Shown here: positions 8,611 to 16,879 of the stretch, piece by piece | Numbering within the stretch: position 1 is the first letter of the stretch | Layout of the letters: each line of letters starts with the position of its first letter | Source: Arachidicoccus sp. BS20 | GTDB lineage: Bacteria > Bacteroidota > Bacteroidia > Chitinophagales > Chitinophagaceae | NCBI RefSeq assembly: GCF_001659705.1 | Contig: NZ_CP015971.1 | Location: 1,612,001-1,676,000, forward strand | Length of the DNA stretch: 64,000 nucleotides | Direction of reading: 5' to 3' | Notes under the pieces: model-generated | The model's database searches: none | What the model saw: the letters and a program-made list of their open reading frames with translations, nothing else | What the model was told of the DNA's origin: nothing | Program-made: the position numbers and the translations under genes

Positions 8611-10074
8611 TTATTTTTTCCATTCATTATCCACCAAACGCCAAATGTTTAAAGGATTTTCATCTTTCAGTTCGTCGGGCAAAAACTGTTGCGGAAAATT
8701 TTGATAAGCAACAGGCCGCACCCAACGCTTAATGGCAGTTGTTCCTACGGAAGTATAACGCGCATCCGACGTTGAAGGAAAGCCGCCGCCGTGAACCATG
8801 CTGCTGCAAACTTCTACGCCTGTCGGCACTTCGTTTACGATAATTCTGCCCGCAACGGATTGCTGCAATTGCAAAATATCTTTATGCTGCGCCATATCAT
8901 TTTCCGTTGCCATTAAAGTGGTTGTCAATTGTCCTTCGACAGATTTTAAAACGGCTTTCAATTCATCTTTATTCTGACAAATAACCAACAAAGAATAAGG
9001 CCCGAAAATTTCTTCTTTCAATATTTCATTTTCAAGAAAAATAGTTGCTCCAACCTTTGCAATTAAAGGCGTTGCAGCATCTTCTTTGCCGTCATTTGCT
9101 TGGGCAATTACTTCAACAACAGGTTGAATTTTTTGAATAGCATTGATATAATTTTCATAAATACCGTGATGCAGCATCGCCTGAGGAATTGAAGTTGGAA
9201 TAATATTTTTTAGTTCCTCAATAAATTCATTCAAACCGTTTCCTTCAATCGCAATCAACAAACCCGGATTGGTACAAAACTGTCCGGCGCCGAGCGTAAC
9301 AGAAGTCGCCAATTTCTTCGCAGTTTCCTGCGGAAATTTTTCCAGATATTCGGGATATAAAACAACAGGATTAACGCTGCTCATTTCCGCAAAAACAGGA
9401 ATAGGCTTTGGTCTTTCTTTGGCATAATTAATTAACGCATTTCCGCCCGAAAAAGAACCCGTAAATCCTATGCCGGTTGTAATTGGATGCTGCACCAACG
9501 CTTTTGCCAACGCAAAAGAACCTTCCACGTGCTGTACAGTAAATTCGGGCATTTGCGAAATTTCAACTGCTTTTTTTATCGCTTCAAAAATTGCCTCAGA
9601 GGTTTTGATATGCGCGGGATGCGCTTTAATCACAACTGTAGCACCCGCAGCCAAAGCGCTTGCCGTATCGCCGCCTGCAGTTGAAAATGCAAATGGAAAA
9701 TTGCTTGCGCCGAACACAATTACAGGTCCGACAGATTGCAACATTTTGCGAATATCGGGCTTTGGCAAAGGCTTGCGTTCCGCATTGCCTGTATCGATAG
9801 ATGCTTCTACCCAACTGCCTTCTTCCAACAGCTGAGCGAACATATTTAACTGATTTATAGTTCTTGTTAATTCGCCTTGCAATCTTGCTTCGGGCAGATG
9901 ACTTTCCTGCATTGCAAGTGGAACAAGTTCTGCTCTGCGCTGTTCTATCTGTGCACCTATTTCTTTTAAAAAACCGGCTCTTTTTCTTTTGTCTGTTTGA
10001 CTGTATATTTCAAATGCGGATAATGCTTTTTTCATTATTTCATCTGCCGATAATATTTCCTTTTCTTCATCCAT
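8611..10074 (-). CDS. 2-oxoglutarate semialdehyde (2,5-dioxovalerate) dehydrogenase
   Basis: A 487-residue NAD(P)-dependent aldehyde dehydrogenase. The active-site thiol is C267 in GAGQFCTNPG and the general base E230 in VFAEMSSVNP; a cofactor-binding Lys is at about 150 in VVIKAHPAH. The FAEMSSVNP and GQFCTNPGL wording is characteristic of the 2-oxoglutarate semialdehyde branch, which turns the deaminase product into 2-oxoglutarate for the TCA cycle. It is 12 bp downstream of the deaminase gene and 9 bp upstream of the epimerase gene. This is the final step of hydroxyproline catabolism; the same activity also serves pentose and glucarate routes, but no such genes are nearby. Confidence 0.9.
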   Translation of the reverse strand: MDEEKEILSADEIMKKALSAFEIYSQTDKRKRAGFLKEIGAQIEQRRAELVPLAMQESHLPEARLQGELTRTINQLNMFAQLLEEGSWVEASIDTGNAERKPLPKPDIRKMLQSVGPVIVFGASNFPFAFSTAGGDTASALAAGATVVIKAHPAHIKTSEAIFEAIKKAVEISQMPEFTVQHVEGSFALAKALVQHPITTGIGFTGSFSGGNALINYAKERPKPIPVFAEMSSVNPVVLYPEYLEKFPQETAKKLATSVTLGAGQFCTNPGLLIAIEGNGLNEFIEELKNIIPTSIPQAMLHHGIYENYINAIQKIQPVVEVIAQANDGKEDAATPLIAKVGATIFLENEILKEEIFGPYSLLVICQNKDELKAVLKSVEGQLTTTLMATENDMAQHKDILQLQQSVAGRIIVNEVPTGVEVCSSMVHGGGFPSTSDARYTSVGTTAIKRWVRPVAYQNFPQQFLPDELKDENPLNIWRLVDNEWKK

Positions 10075-10086
10075 AATTAATAAATT

Positions 10087-10986
10087 TTAATCAAAGAAGG
10101 GACGGTTTTTCAACGCATCTTCAATAACTTTTACGGCATCTTCACGCTTCTTTCCCGAAAGCGGAAGCCGCGGCAAACGCACATATTCGCTGCCAATTCC
10201 TGTGTAAACTTCCGTCAATTTAATATACTGAACCAACTGCGGATTAATATCAAACTCCAGCAACGGCATAAACCAACGATACACTTCCAGGGCTTCTTTG
10301 TATTTTTCTTCTTTGATAAATTTATAGATGGCAACAGTTTCTTTCGGAAACGCGCAAACCAAGCCTGCAACCAAGCCGTCCGCACCGGCAGCAAGCTCTT
10401 CAAATGTAAGCGTATCCACACCGCATAATATTTTAAAACGGTCTCCGAATTTATTTTTCATGCGCGTAACATTGGTTACGTCTCTGGTAGATTCTTTTAC
10501 TGCCTGAATATTGGGAACATCGGCAAGCTGCTCAAACATTTCCAATGTAATTTCGGTTTTATAATCAACCGGATTATTATACAGAATTATCGGCAGAGAA
10601 GTAGCAGATGCTACATCTTTAAAATATTTTACGGTTTCTTCATCAGTACTTTTGTAGCGCATGGGCGGCAATAGCATCAATCCGTCTGCACCCCATTTTT
10701 CTGCCGATTGTGCCAAAGCAATGGCTTCCTTTGTAGCGCCTTCGGCAATATTAACGATTACAGGTAATTTGTCGTTCATGTACGACACTGCAAATTTTAC
10801 CAACGTTTCTTTTTCCGCAATCGAAAGCGTACTGGCTTCGCCAAGCGAACCACCAATGATAATGCCGCTCACGCCTGCATCTGTTTGGGCATTCAGATTT
10901 TTTTCAAATAATTTTAAATCGAGTTCATCATCCTTGGTAAACTTAGTAGTAAGGGCGGGAATAACCCCGTTCCAATTTAATGACAT
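10087..10986 (-). CDS. DHDPS-family lyase, likely pyrroline-4-hydroxy-2-carboxylate deaminase
   Basis: A 299-residue TIM-barrel aldolase/lyase. The Schiff-base lysine is K164 in IQAVKESTRD and the conserved tyrosine is Y136 in IILYNNPVDYKT. Unlike the true dapA gene of this window (31375-32256), it lacks the PARTG motif that binds the dicarboxylate in dihydrodipicolinate synthase, supporting a different substrate. In hydroxyproline operons this family deaminates pyrroline-4-hydroxy-2-carboxylate to 2-oxoglutarate semialdehyde. It is the first gene of the minus-strand operon, transcribed away from the AraC regulator, with 12 bp to the next gene. Confidence 0.87.
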   Translation of the reverse strand: MSLNWNGVIPALTTKFTKDDELDLKLFEKNLNAQTDAGVSGIIIGGSLGEASTLSIAEKETLVKFAVSYMNDKLPVIVNIAEGATKEAIALAQSAEKWGADGLMLLPPMRYKSTDEETVKYFKDVASATSLPIILYNNPVDYKTEITLEMFEQLADVPNIQAVKESTRDVTNVTRMKNKFGDRFKILCGVDTLTFEELAAGADGLVAGLVCAFPKETVAIYKFIKEEKYKEALEVYRWFMPLLEFDINPQLVQYIKLTEVYTGIGSEYVRLPRLPLSGKKREDAVKVIEDALKNRPFFD

Positions 10987-11348
10987 ATACTTTTTTATTT
11001 ATTGTAAACAAATTTTCGTAAAAGTAGCAAGGGAATCTTCCCGGATATTTGCGTTTTTTATCTGTTGATGCCCATAAATTAACCAAGTAGTTTTTTTATA
11101 AAAAACTACTCAATTGACGATAAATTAAAATATGAATAAAATATATTTTTTATCTCAATTTTAAATTTATCCACCTCATTACGGCGCATATTTTTAAATT
11201 TCACATATTAAACATCGGACACTTCCAGTATTTTAACCAAGTTTGTTCGGAAATTAGCATTTTGCTGATAAATTATGAATAATAAGAAAAAGTTAATTAA
11301 TTTGGCTATGAAAATAATATTTATTGAACAAACGCGCCGGTATTTATT
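10987..11348. promoter_or_regulatory. Divergent control region between hydroxyproline operon and AraC regulator
   Basis: This 362-bp AT-rich gap separates divergent genes. On the minus strand a weak -7-like TACTTTTAC lies at about 11017-11025. Just upstream of it is the palindrome GGGAA-TC-TTCCC at 11031-11042, where a repressor or activator could touch RNA polymerase. A second, perfect 11-bp inverted repeat AGTAGTTTTTT / AAAAAACTACT with a 3-bp centre is at 11086-11110. The half nearest the regulator is very AT-rich and shows no clear coding potential. Operator function is inferred from symmetry and position. Confidence 0.5.
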
Positions 11349-12278
11349 ATGAAAGTTCTCCAATTCACAATCCCTGTTCAGCAGGATAAAACTATTGTTG
11401 CAAGAGAAGATATATTGCCTTATTTCTATCCGTACCTTCATAAGCATAAAGAAATGCAGATTACCTGGGTACAACAGGGCGATGGAACGTTGGTCGCCAA
11501 CAACAATATGCATCTTTTTCAAAACAATGATGTATTCGTTATAGGCGCAGACCTGCCACACGTATTCAAAAGCACGTCTTCTTATTTTATCAAAGAGAGT
11601 AATAAGCATATCCGTTCTCTTGATATATTTTTCGACCCGGATGTTATTTGCGATTCGTTGCTGAATATACCGGAACTCCGAAATCTCCGCACTTTTTTGA
11701 AAAATGCGCAAAACGGCTTTAGGGTTCCAAAAGAGATGGCGCATAAAGTGTCTGCCAAGATGCTTCATATAAAGGAGTTGGACAATGGTCTTGTGCGCAC
11801 GCTGCAATTTATAGAACTACTGCAAATACTGGCATCTGTTGATTCGCCGGAAAAATTATCGGCAGATATTTCATCTTCATTTAATAATGAAAACGACGGT
11901 ATCCGCATCAGTCATATCTATAATTATATTATGCGCAATTATGAAAGAGACATTACGCTTGAAGAAGTGGCACGGCAGGCATATATGACACCGCAAGCTT
12001 TTTGCCGCTATTTCAAGAAACACACGAGACATACTTTTGTCTCTTTCCTGAACGAAATACGTATTAATGAAGCACGCAAGCAATTGTCAACAGGAAATTA
12101 CGAAAGCATTTCGGGAGTTGCATATAATTGTGGATTTAACAGTATCTCCAATTTTAATCGCGTTTTTAAATCGATAACACAACAAGCACCTACCGATTAT
12201 GTGGAAACTTTGAAAAATGGTGTTGAACAAGAAAACTTTGAATACGGTGGCTCACTTACCAATTATGCCCTTTATTAA
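11349..12278 (+). CDS. AraC-family transcriptional regulator
   Basis: A 309-residue regulator. Residues 1-100 resemble an AraC-type cupin sensor domain (HKHKEMQITWVQQGDGTLV followed by HLFQNNDVFVIGADLPHVF). Residues about 190-285 hold the two helix-turn-helix units: ITLEEVARQAYMTPQAFCRY, and ISGVAYNCGFNSISNFNRVF followed by the typical TQQAPTDYV. It is transcribed divergently from the hydroxyproline operon across a 362-bp gap with two inverted repeats, so it very likely controls that operon in response to hydroxyproline or an arabinose-containing inducer; the ligand is unknown. Confidence 0.9.
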   Translation: MKVLQFTIPVQQDKTIVAREDILPYFYPYLHKHKEMQITWVQQGDGTLVANNNMHLFQNNDVFVIGADLPHVFKSTSSYFIKESNKHIRSLDIFFDPDVICDSLLNIPELRNLRTFLKNAQNGFRVPKEMAHKVSAKMLHIKELDNGLVRTLQFIELLQILASVDSPEKLSADISSSFNNENDGIRISHIYNYIMRNYERDITLEEVARQAYMTPQAFCRYFKKHTRHTFVSFLNEIRINEARKQLSTGNYESISGVAYNCGFNSISNFNRVFKSITQQAPTDYVETLKNGVEQENFEYGGSLTNYALY

Positions 12279-12334
12279 AGACACGTGTAAAAAGAACCTG
12301 CCGCAAATCATCGTTAATGATAAATTAATCCCGA

Positions 12335-13156
12335 TTAATCTTCATAGACGGAAGACAATGTCATAACCGGAACCGGCGGATGAAGAATAAACGAATTGCT
12401 TTCGCTCTTGTGAAACCATCCGTGTTTTTTGGGATGAATAATCAATAAATCGGGATGATTATTTGTTACATATTCTTCTATCCCGCTTTCAACCTTATCG
12501 TTATTGATAAAATGAAATTCGGGTTGAAAACATCCAAGCTGCTGCTCAGCAGTAACTGAGCCTGCAAGACTGTCTGCCCCCGATTTTTTCTCATTACTTA
12601 TGTAAACAACGTCCAATTTCGGGGAGAAACTTTTCAACCAACTTCTTAAATGTTCCCATGAAATATCGCCAGGATTTTCGAGATCAATTGCCAAGGCAAC
12701 TTTTCTGAAACCATTGAATGTTACAGGATTCACAGGAATAATCACAACAGGAAACGGATTATACTTTGCGATAGCAATAGCATGACTTCCAAAAACAAAA
12801 CGCTCCAACGAACCGGTCATATGCGCAGCAATAAAAACAGCAAAAGGCTTTACTTTTTCACACAATAATTCAAGCTCGGAATTAACGATACCTACTTTAA
12901 AGCAAGTATCAACAGGAATTTTCCCTGACGTATTTTTCGTTATTTCAAGCTCTAATGCAGACAATAATTCCTTGCTTGTATCTATTTCCATATCATATAC
13001 TTCTTGCGATAGCGGATATTCCGACCAAACCGGCTCAACAGTAATATTATGGAAAATAATCAACTTTGCTTTCAGTTGCAATGCCACATTTGCAGCATAT
13101 TCGACAGCTTTATTTGCCTCATTGGAAAAATCAGTCGAAGCGATTATCGTTTTCAT
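12335..13156 (-). CDS. Universal stress protein with two UspA domains
   Basis: A 273-residue protein with tandem UspA folds. The first domain begins KTIIASTDFSNEANKAVEYA and ends with the nucleotide-loop pattern HMTGSLERFVFGSHA followed by NPFPVVIIPV. The second domain (from about residue 150) is more divergent: FRKVALAIDLENPGD is recognisable but its glycine-rich loop is degenerate. Tandem Usp proteins bind ATP or AMP and act in stress survival; the specific role here is unknown. It stands alone, convergent with the AraC gene, with 56 bp between stop codons. Confidence 0.85.
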   Translation of the reverse strand: MKTIIASTDFSNEANKAVEYAANVALQLKAKLIIFHNITVEPVWSEYPLSQEVYDMEIDTSKELLSALELEITKNTSGKIPVDTCFKVGIVNSELELLCEKVKPFAVFIAAHMTGSLERFVFGSHAIAIAKYNPFPVVIIPVNPVTFNGFRKVALAIDLENPGDISWEHLRSWLKSFSPKLDVVYISNEKKSGADSLAGSVTAEQQLGCFQPEFHFINNDKVESGIEEYVTNNHPDLLIIHPKKHGWFHKSESNSFILHPPVPVMTLSSVYED

Positions 13157-13394
13157 TTTTGGTAAATTTGTTTATGCAAAAATATCTTTGACAGCACCAA
13201 AAATCAATGACAAGAAAACATAAAAAAGATGATTAAAATCAAGAATACGAAAGATTAGCCACAGTAACGAGTTTCTACATTGCTCAATATTTGTCGGATG
13301 CTTTACTTTCTTTAACGAAGTTTCGAGATAAATAAAAATATTTTTCTTCGTTTATTGTTGCCCCAAGATTTGTTTGGTAAATTTCTTTAAAAAC

Positions 13395-13479
13395 AAAAAG
13401 CAGCTATGAGGTCAATTCATAACTGCTTGGTTTTCAGCTCTCCCTGTTGGACTTGAGCCAACGACCCTCTGATTAACAG
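13395..13479. repeat. attL: displaced tRNA-Asn 3' half plus terminator
   Basis: Positions 13438-13479 repeat the tRNA-Asn sequence from its 3' end into the anticodon loop, with one change (13457). The copy breaks off after GATTAACAG, where the intact gene continues TCAGATGC. The adjoining hairpin AGCAGCTATGA / TCATAACTGCT, followed outward by T-rich DNA on the minus strand, is also repeated, so this is the original 3' end displaced by integration. The crossover site is probably in the anticodon-loop region. Confidence 0.85.
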
Positions 13480-13600
13480 AAAGATTTATATAATTATCAA
13501 TTATTAGCAACAAATAATAAATTTCTAATTATATAATTGATAATCAATAAATTAAAAATTAGTTAGTGATAATTGTTATCAATTAATAATAAGATTTGAT

Positions 13601-13627
13601 AAAAAATGTGTGCTAAAATGTGTATCA
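13601..13627. repeat. 27-bp direct repeat near left element end
   Basis: An exact 27-bp repeat with the core ATGTGTGCTAAAATGTGTAT that recurs in the same orientation at 17464-17490, close to the other end of the element. Each copy contains two ATGTGT units 12 bp apart. The position just inside both attachment sites suits integrase arm-type or excisionase binding sites. This copy also overlaps the integrase promoter region, so it could allow autoregulation. Confidence 0.7.
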
Positions 13628-13646
13628 CATTTTATAAGTTTGCATT

Positions 13647-14588
13647 ATGAAAAACGAAAGAATTGATTGCAAGGTTATCCTTGATAAACGCAGGGAAAGT
13701 AAAAATCACACTTATCCTTTAAGGATGAGATTGACCTTCAAACGAAAAAGAAAATATTACAGCATAACGACTAAATTAACAGAGGAAGATTGGAATATAC
13801 TCAACTCCGAATCTGTCAAAGGCCAGTTACGAAAAATAAGGAATGATATTGCCAAAGTTGAGGAAACGGCGAAAGATGTGATAAAATCTATACCCGCCTT
13901 TTCGTTTAAAGAATTTGAAGAAAGGTTCTTTAATAAAAGAACAAAAGAAGAATATCTTTCTTTTTACTTCTCCGAATACATTCAGACTCTCCGAAAAAAT
14001 GAACAAGTTAAGACAGCGATATCTTATGAAACCGCAATTAACTCATTGACAAAATTTAAAAAAAATATAAAGCCTACGGAAATAGATGTAAAATTTTTAT
14101 CTGAATACGAAAAATGGATGCTCAAGAATAAGAAAAGCAATTCGACTATCGGAATTTATTTACGAAATTTAAGAAGCATTATGAATATCTTAAAAGAAAA
14201 AAAATTGATTTCCGAAAATGAATATCCTTTCGGAAGAAAAAAATACCAAATACCGCAAGGAAGAAATGTAAAAAAGGCTATTCCACTGCCTTATATTAAA
14301 CAGATATTTGACTACAAAATTTCAGATGACAATTTATTTAAAGAGCGTTCTAAAGATTTTTGGTTATTCAGCTATCTTGCAAACGGAATGAATTTTACCG
14401 ACATTGCTAATTTGGTTTGGGGCGATTTTTCAGATGATTCATTTGTTTTTATACGTTCCAAAACCAAGCGAACAACTAAACATAACCCACACCCTATTAC
14501 TGTAATGAGGAATGAATATATAAACGCAATAATAAAAAAATGGGGGAATGTTGAAAAAGCAAAATATCCCGATGAATTGGTTTTTAAT
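13647..14588 (+). pseudogene. Tyrosine integrase, N-terminal part (split by IS)
   Basis: This segment encodes the first 314 residues of a Bacteroidota-type tyrosine recombinase: an arm-binding N-terminus (YPLRMRLTFKRKRKYYSITT), a SAM-like core-binding domain (about 95-200), and the start of the catalytic domain (WLFSYLANGMNFTDIANLVW, then KTKRTTKHNPHPI). It stops being integrase at the IS boundary and the frame then runs to an accidental stop at 14711. Joining it to 16006-16311 after removing the IS and one target duplication restores one uninterrupted frame of 415 residues (VFN then IISKEDDAD). In the first catalytic-Arg region the sequence reads NGMN, so the usual Arg is not obvious there. 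The element is likely no longer able to excise unaided. Confidence 0.9.
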
Positions 14589-14673
14589 CATTATTGTCCG
14601 ACTAAAATCGGGTATAAATCTGCTGTAACTCTCTATAGTAAAGGACTACAGCATAAAAAGTTATTGTTTCAAA

Positions 14674-14700
14674 ATTGGGGGAGTACCCCCGATTTTTTTT
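14674..14700 (+). terminator. Hairpin terminator inside left IS end
   Basis: An 8-bp stem ATTGGGGG / CCCCCGAT (one G-T pair) with the loop AGTA, followed on the plus strand by eight T residues. It lies between the left inverted repeat and the transposase stop codon. It would end transcripts entering from the integrase side and, more weakly, those of the transposase. Confidence 0.75.
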
Positions 14701-15906
14701 CTATGGTGTAAAAGCAAAAGAAGCGTTGTGTGTTTTTCTCCATGCCTTATACGTGTCTTTGATAAACTCTAACAACGATACATAGCTCATCAGGTGCAAT
14801 CTTATAACGGTGATCATGTTGGCAAAAGATTTCCTGGTTGCAGCTTTCTTCCTAATGACCACCATCAGCAGTTGTGCTATTAGTACGCAATATACCTGCA
14901 TTTTAATAGCATTCACACTATTGCCCCAAAAGTAACGCAACGGAAAGTTCTGCTTGATTTGCTTGAACAACAATTCTATCATCCACCTGTTTTTGTATAT
15001 CGTGGCTATCTGCGAAGCCGGTAAAGTAAAATTGTTGGTAATGAACACATATGCCTTGCCATCCTGGGTCTGGAACGTGATGCGCCTTAGCTTGAGCCGT
15101 TGTTCCTGTCCATTGCCGGTTTTTACCCCGATGGTGATGTATTGTTCTTTCAACACGCCTTTTGCATTTTTTTTCTTTGTTCTGTCCACCAATACTTTGG
15201 TTACGTGAAAAACAGCATTGTCCTTCATCCTGGTAACAAACCATATTTTCTGTTCCGTCCATTTCAAAAACTGACGATACACATTGTAGGCTTTATCGAA
15301 CACCAGCCAACTGTTGGCAGGTAAATCCAACTCGTACAGAAACTTACGGTCATGCTCCCGGGCGGCGGTCATACGCACAAACTCAGCCACTCCGCTAAAG
15401 GCATCCATCATTGTGTGTACTTTGATGCCGCCTTTCTTGCGGCTCCCGTCTTTAGTGTTGCGCCCTACGCCACGAAGCAATTCGCTGAACAACTGAATAG
15501 TGCTGCTGTCAATTATTTTCAGATTACGGATGCTCAAGCCCCTTAACCGGCTGTCCGAGATAAAACTGTGGTATTGCTGTAACAATTCGGTATAAATCGT
15601 TTCGAACACCAGAAAACTTCTTTTGCTGTTGGCATCCGACAGCGTGCTGCGCGCAGGCGCTTTATCAAAACCCAGGTGAACCAACTTGCCTTCACAGGCT
15701 AACATCCCCTCGCACAGCTCCCGCAAACCGTTGCAATAGCTGAATACACCATACAGCAGGCTTATCAAATGTATACGTACCGGTAATTTCTTGTAGTACC
15801 GGTTGGACTGGTGTTTTCTGACTGCTTTGTTTATCAAAGAACTGCTTATTAAATTTAATATCTGCGATAATATCGGCTGTCCGGTAAATTTTATAATTTC
15901 ACTCAT
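14701..15906 (-). CDS. IS4-family DDE transposase
   Basis: A 401-residue transposase with a DUF4372 N-terminal domain (KFTGQPILSQILNLI and VRIHLISLLYGVFSYCNGLREL-like region) and a DDE core. The catalytic residues are D133 in KIIDSSTIQL, D204 in WLVFDKAYNVY and E311 in YKNRWMIELLFKQIK. The last motif has the Y-(2)-R-(3)-E-(6)-K spacing that defines the IS4 family. The length is normal and the frame is open from 15906 to the TAG at 14701, so the enzyme is probably active. Confidence 0.95.
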   Translation of the reverse strand: MSEIIKFTGQPILSQILNLISSSLINKAVRKHQSNRYYKKLPVRIHLISLLYGVFSYCNGLRELCEGMLACEGKLVHLGFDKAPARSTLSDANSKRSFLVFETIYTELLQQYHSFISDSRLRGLSIRNLKIIDSSTIQLFSELLRGVGRNTKDGSRKKGGIKVHTMMDAFSGVAEFVRMTAAREHDRKFLYELDLPANSWLVFDKAYNVYRQFLKWTEQKIWFVTRMKDNAVFHVTKVLVDRTKKKNAKGVLKEQYITIGVKTGNGQEQRLKLRRITFQTQDGKAYVFITNNFTLPASQIATIYKNRWMIELLFKQIKQNFPLRYFWGNSVNAIKMQVYCVLIAQLLMVVIRKKAATRKSFANMITVIRLHLMSYVSLLEFIKDTYKAWRKTHNASFAFTP

Positions 15907-15948
15907 TAGTTATTGTTTAAGCTTGGTAACTCAAACTTAACTAATCGG

Positions 15949-15973
15949 GCGGTTCTTCGGAACCGCTTTTTTA
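15949..15973 (+). terminator. UUCG-tetraloop hairpin at right IS end
   Basis: A 7-bp GC-rich stem GCGGTTC / GAACCGC closed by the very stable C(TTCG)G tetraloop and followed by seven T residues on the plus strand. On the minus strand it stands between the right inverted repeat and the transposase start, so it can shield the transposase from outside promoters, as in other IS elements that limit their own expression. Confidence 0.75.
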
Positions 15974-16005
15974 TCTATTTTAGTCGGACAATAGTGGTTT
16001 TTAAT

Positions 16006-16311
16006 ATAATTTCAAAAGAGGATGATGCGGACACGCAGATTTCTAAAATCAATCAATTTATTAAAGTTACCAATAAATGGATGAACGCTATCGCAAAGGA
16101 ATTAGGAATCGACTTTAATGTTACCACTTATGTTGCTCGTCATTCATTTGCAACTATTTTAGTTACCGAAGGGAACGCGCCTCTCGAATTTGTCGGGCAA
16201 AGCTTTGGTCATGCGAATATATCTACTACACAAAATTATTTTTCAGGCTTCGATAAAAAGAAGCAAGTAGAATTTAATAAAGCATTACTTGATTTTTCAT
16301 CTCTTTCGTAA
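16006..16311 (+). pseudogene. Tyrosine integrase, C-terminal part (split by IS)
   Basis: This is the last 101 residues of the split integrase, in frame with the segment ending at 14588. It holds the second half of the catalytic site: Arg in TYVARHSFATILV (Thr replaces the usual His three residues before it), His in FGHANISTTQ, and the tyrosine nucleophile in QNYFSGF. A protein could in principle start from a chance ATG inside the IS end at 15913, but it would lack the DNA-binding domains. Both halves look otherwise undamaged, so inactivation seems recent. Confidence 0.9.
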
Positions 16312-16342
16312 TAATTTTTAATAAACAACAAAAACTTTAATT

Positions 16343-16567
16343 ATGTCTATTATCCTCAAAGAACGACTAATGGCAGACGATAACTACTTAGTTGCCGAAT
16401 TTTTACATCAAGCATTGGGAGAGCTTTTAACTGCTTCACTCTTGCAGACTTCTCAAAAATTCAGAAACAAAAATCAGCAAACATTGACTTTTGCGACCAG
16501 TGTTTACGAAGAGTATTTAAGAAGAGTGGGCGACGCTTCCGACCAATTCAAACCCAAGCTGAATTAA
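16343..16567 (+). CDS. Small hypothetical protein of the integrative element
   Basis: A 74-residue, mostly helical protein beginning MSIILKERLMADDNYLVAEF, 31 bp after the integrase. I do not recognise a family. The size, position next to the integrase and charge pattern would suit an excisionase or a small accessory DNA-binding factor, but no helix-turn-helix is obvious. The coding region has ordinary codon use for this window. Confidence 0.5.
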   Translation: MSIILKERLMADDNYLVAEFLHQALGELLTASLLQTSQKFRNKNQQTLTFATSVYEEYLRRVGDASDQFKPKLN

Positions 16568-16710
16568 ATGTTCTCCTATTGTAATTATCGCATTACAAGT
16601 CATGCTTGTAAACAACTGTATGGAATCTTCGTCATTGATTATCAGCCACATAGCAATTTTAACGGAAAAACCTTGCTTTTGTGGCAAATTGTGTCATATA
16701 TTTGCACTGC

Positions 16711-16805
16711 ATTACTCAAAGAGTAAAGGCACTGGCAAGTGGCTCGTCCATTCAATCGCAATGCCTAAAGTTGCGTTCCTCACTTACGAAGTGGGGCTTT
16801 TTTTT
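16711..16805 (+). ncRNA. Candidate small RNA in the integrative element
   Basis: A perfect -7 element TATATTTG lies at 16697-16704, with a TTTG at 16678-16681 that is closer than usual for a -33 box. About 75 bp downstream of the predicted start is a Rho-independent terminator at 16778-16805 (CCTCACTT / AAGTGGGG, then a run of T). The roughly 95-nt stretch between has no convincing frame and can fold AGGCA with TGCCT around an inner loop. The family is unknown. Confidence 0.35.
16778..16805 (+). terminator. Rho-independent terminator
   Basis: An 8-bp stem CCTCACTT / AAGTGGGG with one mismatch and the loop ACG, followed by C and about eight T residues. It ends the candidate small RNA or readthrough from the integrase side, just before the convergent 16880-17407 gene. 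Confidence 0.7.
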
Positions 16806-16879
16806 GCCCTATCTTCTCCTATATTCGTTCAAGTACCTGCGGAATTGAGTTATATTAAAATCATCAACACAATAAGAAG

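Larger units (their letters stand above)
14589..15996. mobile_element. IS4-family insertion sequence, complete
   Basis: A 1408-bp element with 20-bp terminal inverted repeats, CA(T/C)TATTGTCCGACTAAAAT, differing at one position. It is flanked by the 9-bp target duplication GTTTTTAAT at 14580-14588 and 15997-16005. It carries one transposase gene on the minus strand. Both ends hold strong hairpins (14674-14700 and 15949-15973) that can stop transcription coming in from the flanks. Intact repeats and an open transposase frame suggest recent insertion. Confidence 0.93.

Noticed and set aside
10987-11348. Riboswitch before the hydroxyproline operon
   Set aside because: The leader on the minus strand is short and AT-rich with no known aptamer features; symmetric protein sites explain the region better.
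11208-11807. 199-codon minus-strand frame over the AraC promoter and gene start
   Set aside because: It is antisense to a clear AraC regulator and has no recognisable domain.
15913-16311. Stand-alone 132-codon gene
   Set aside because: Its first 31 codons lie in the IS end and target duplication; it is the C-terminal part of the split integrase.
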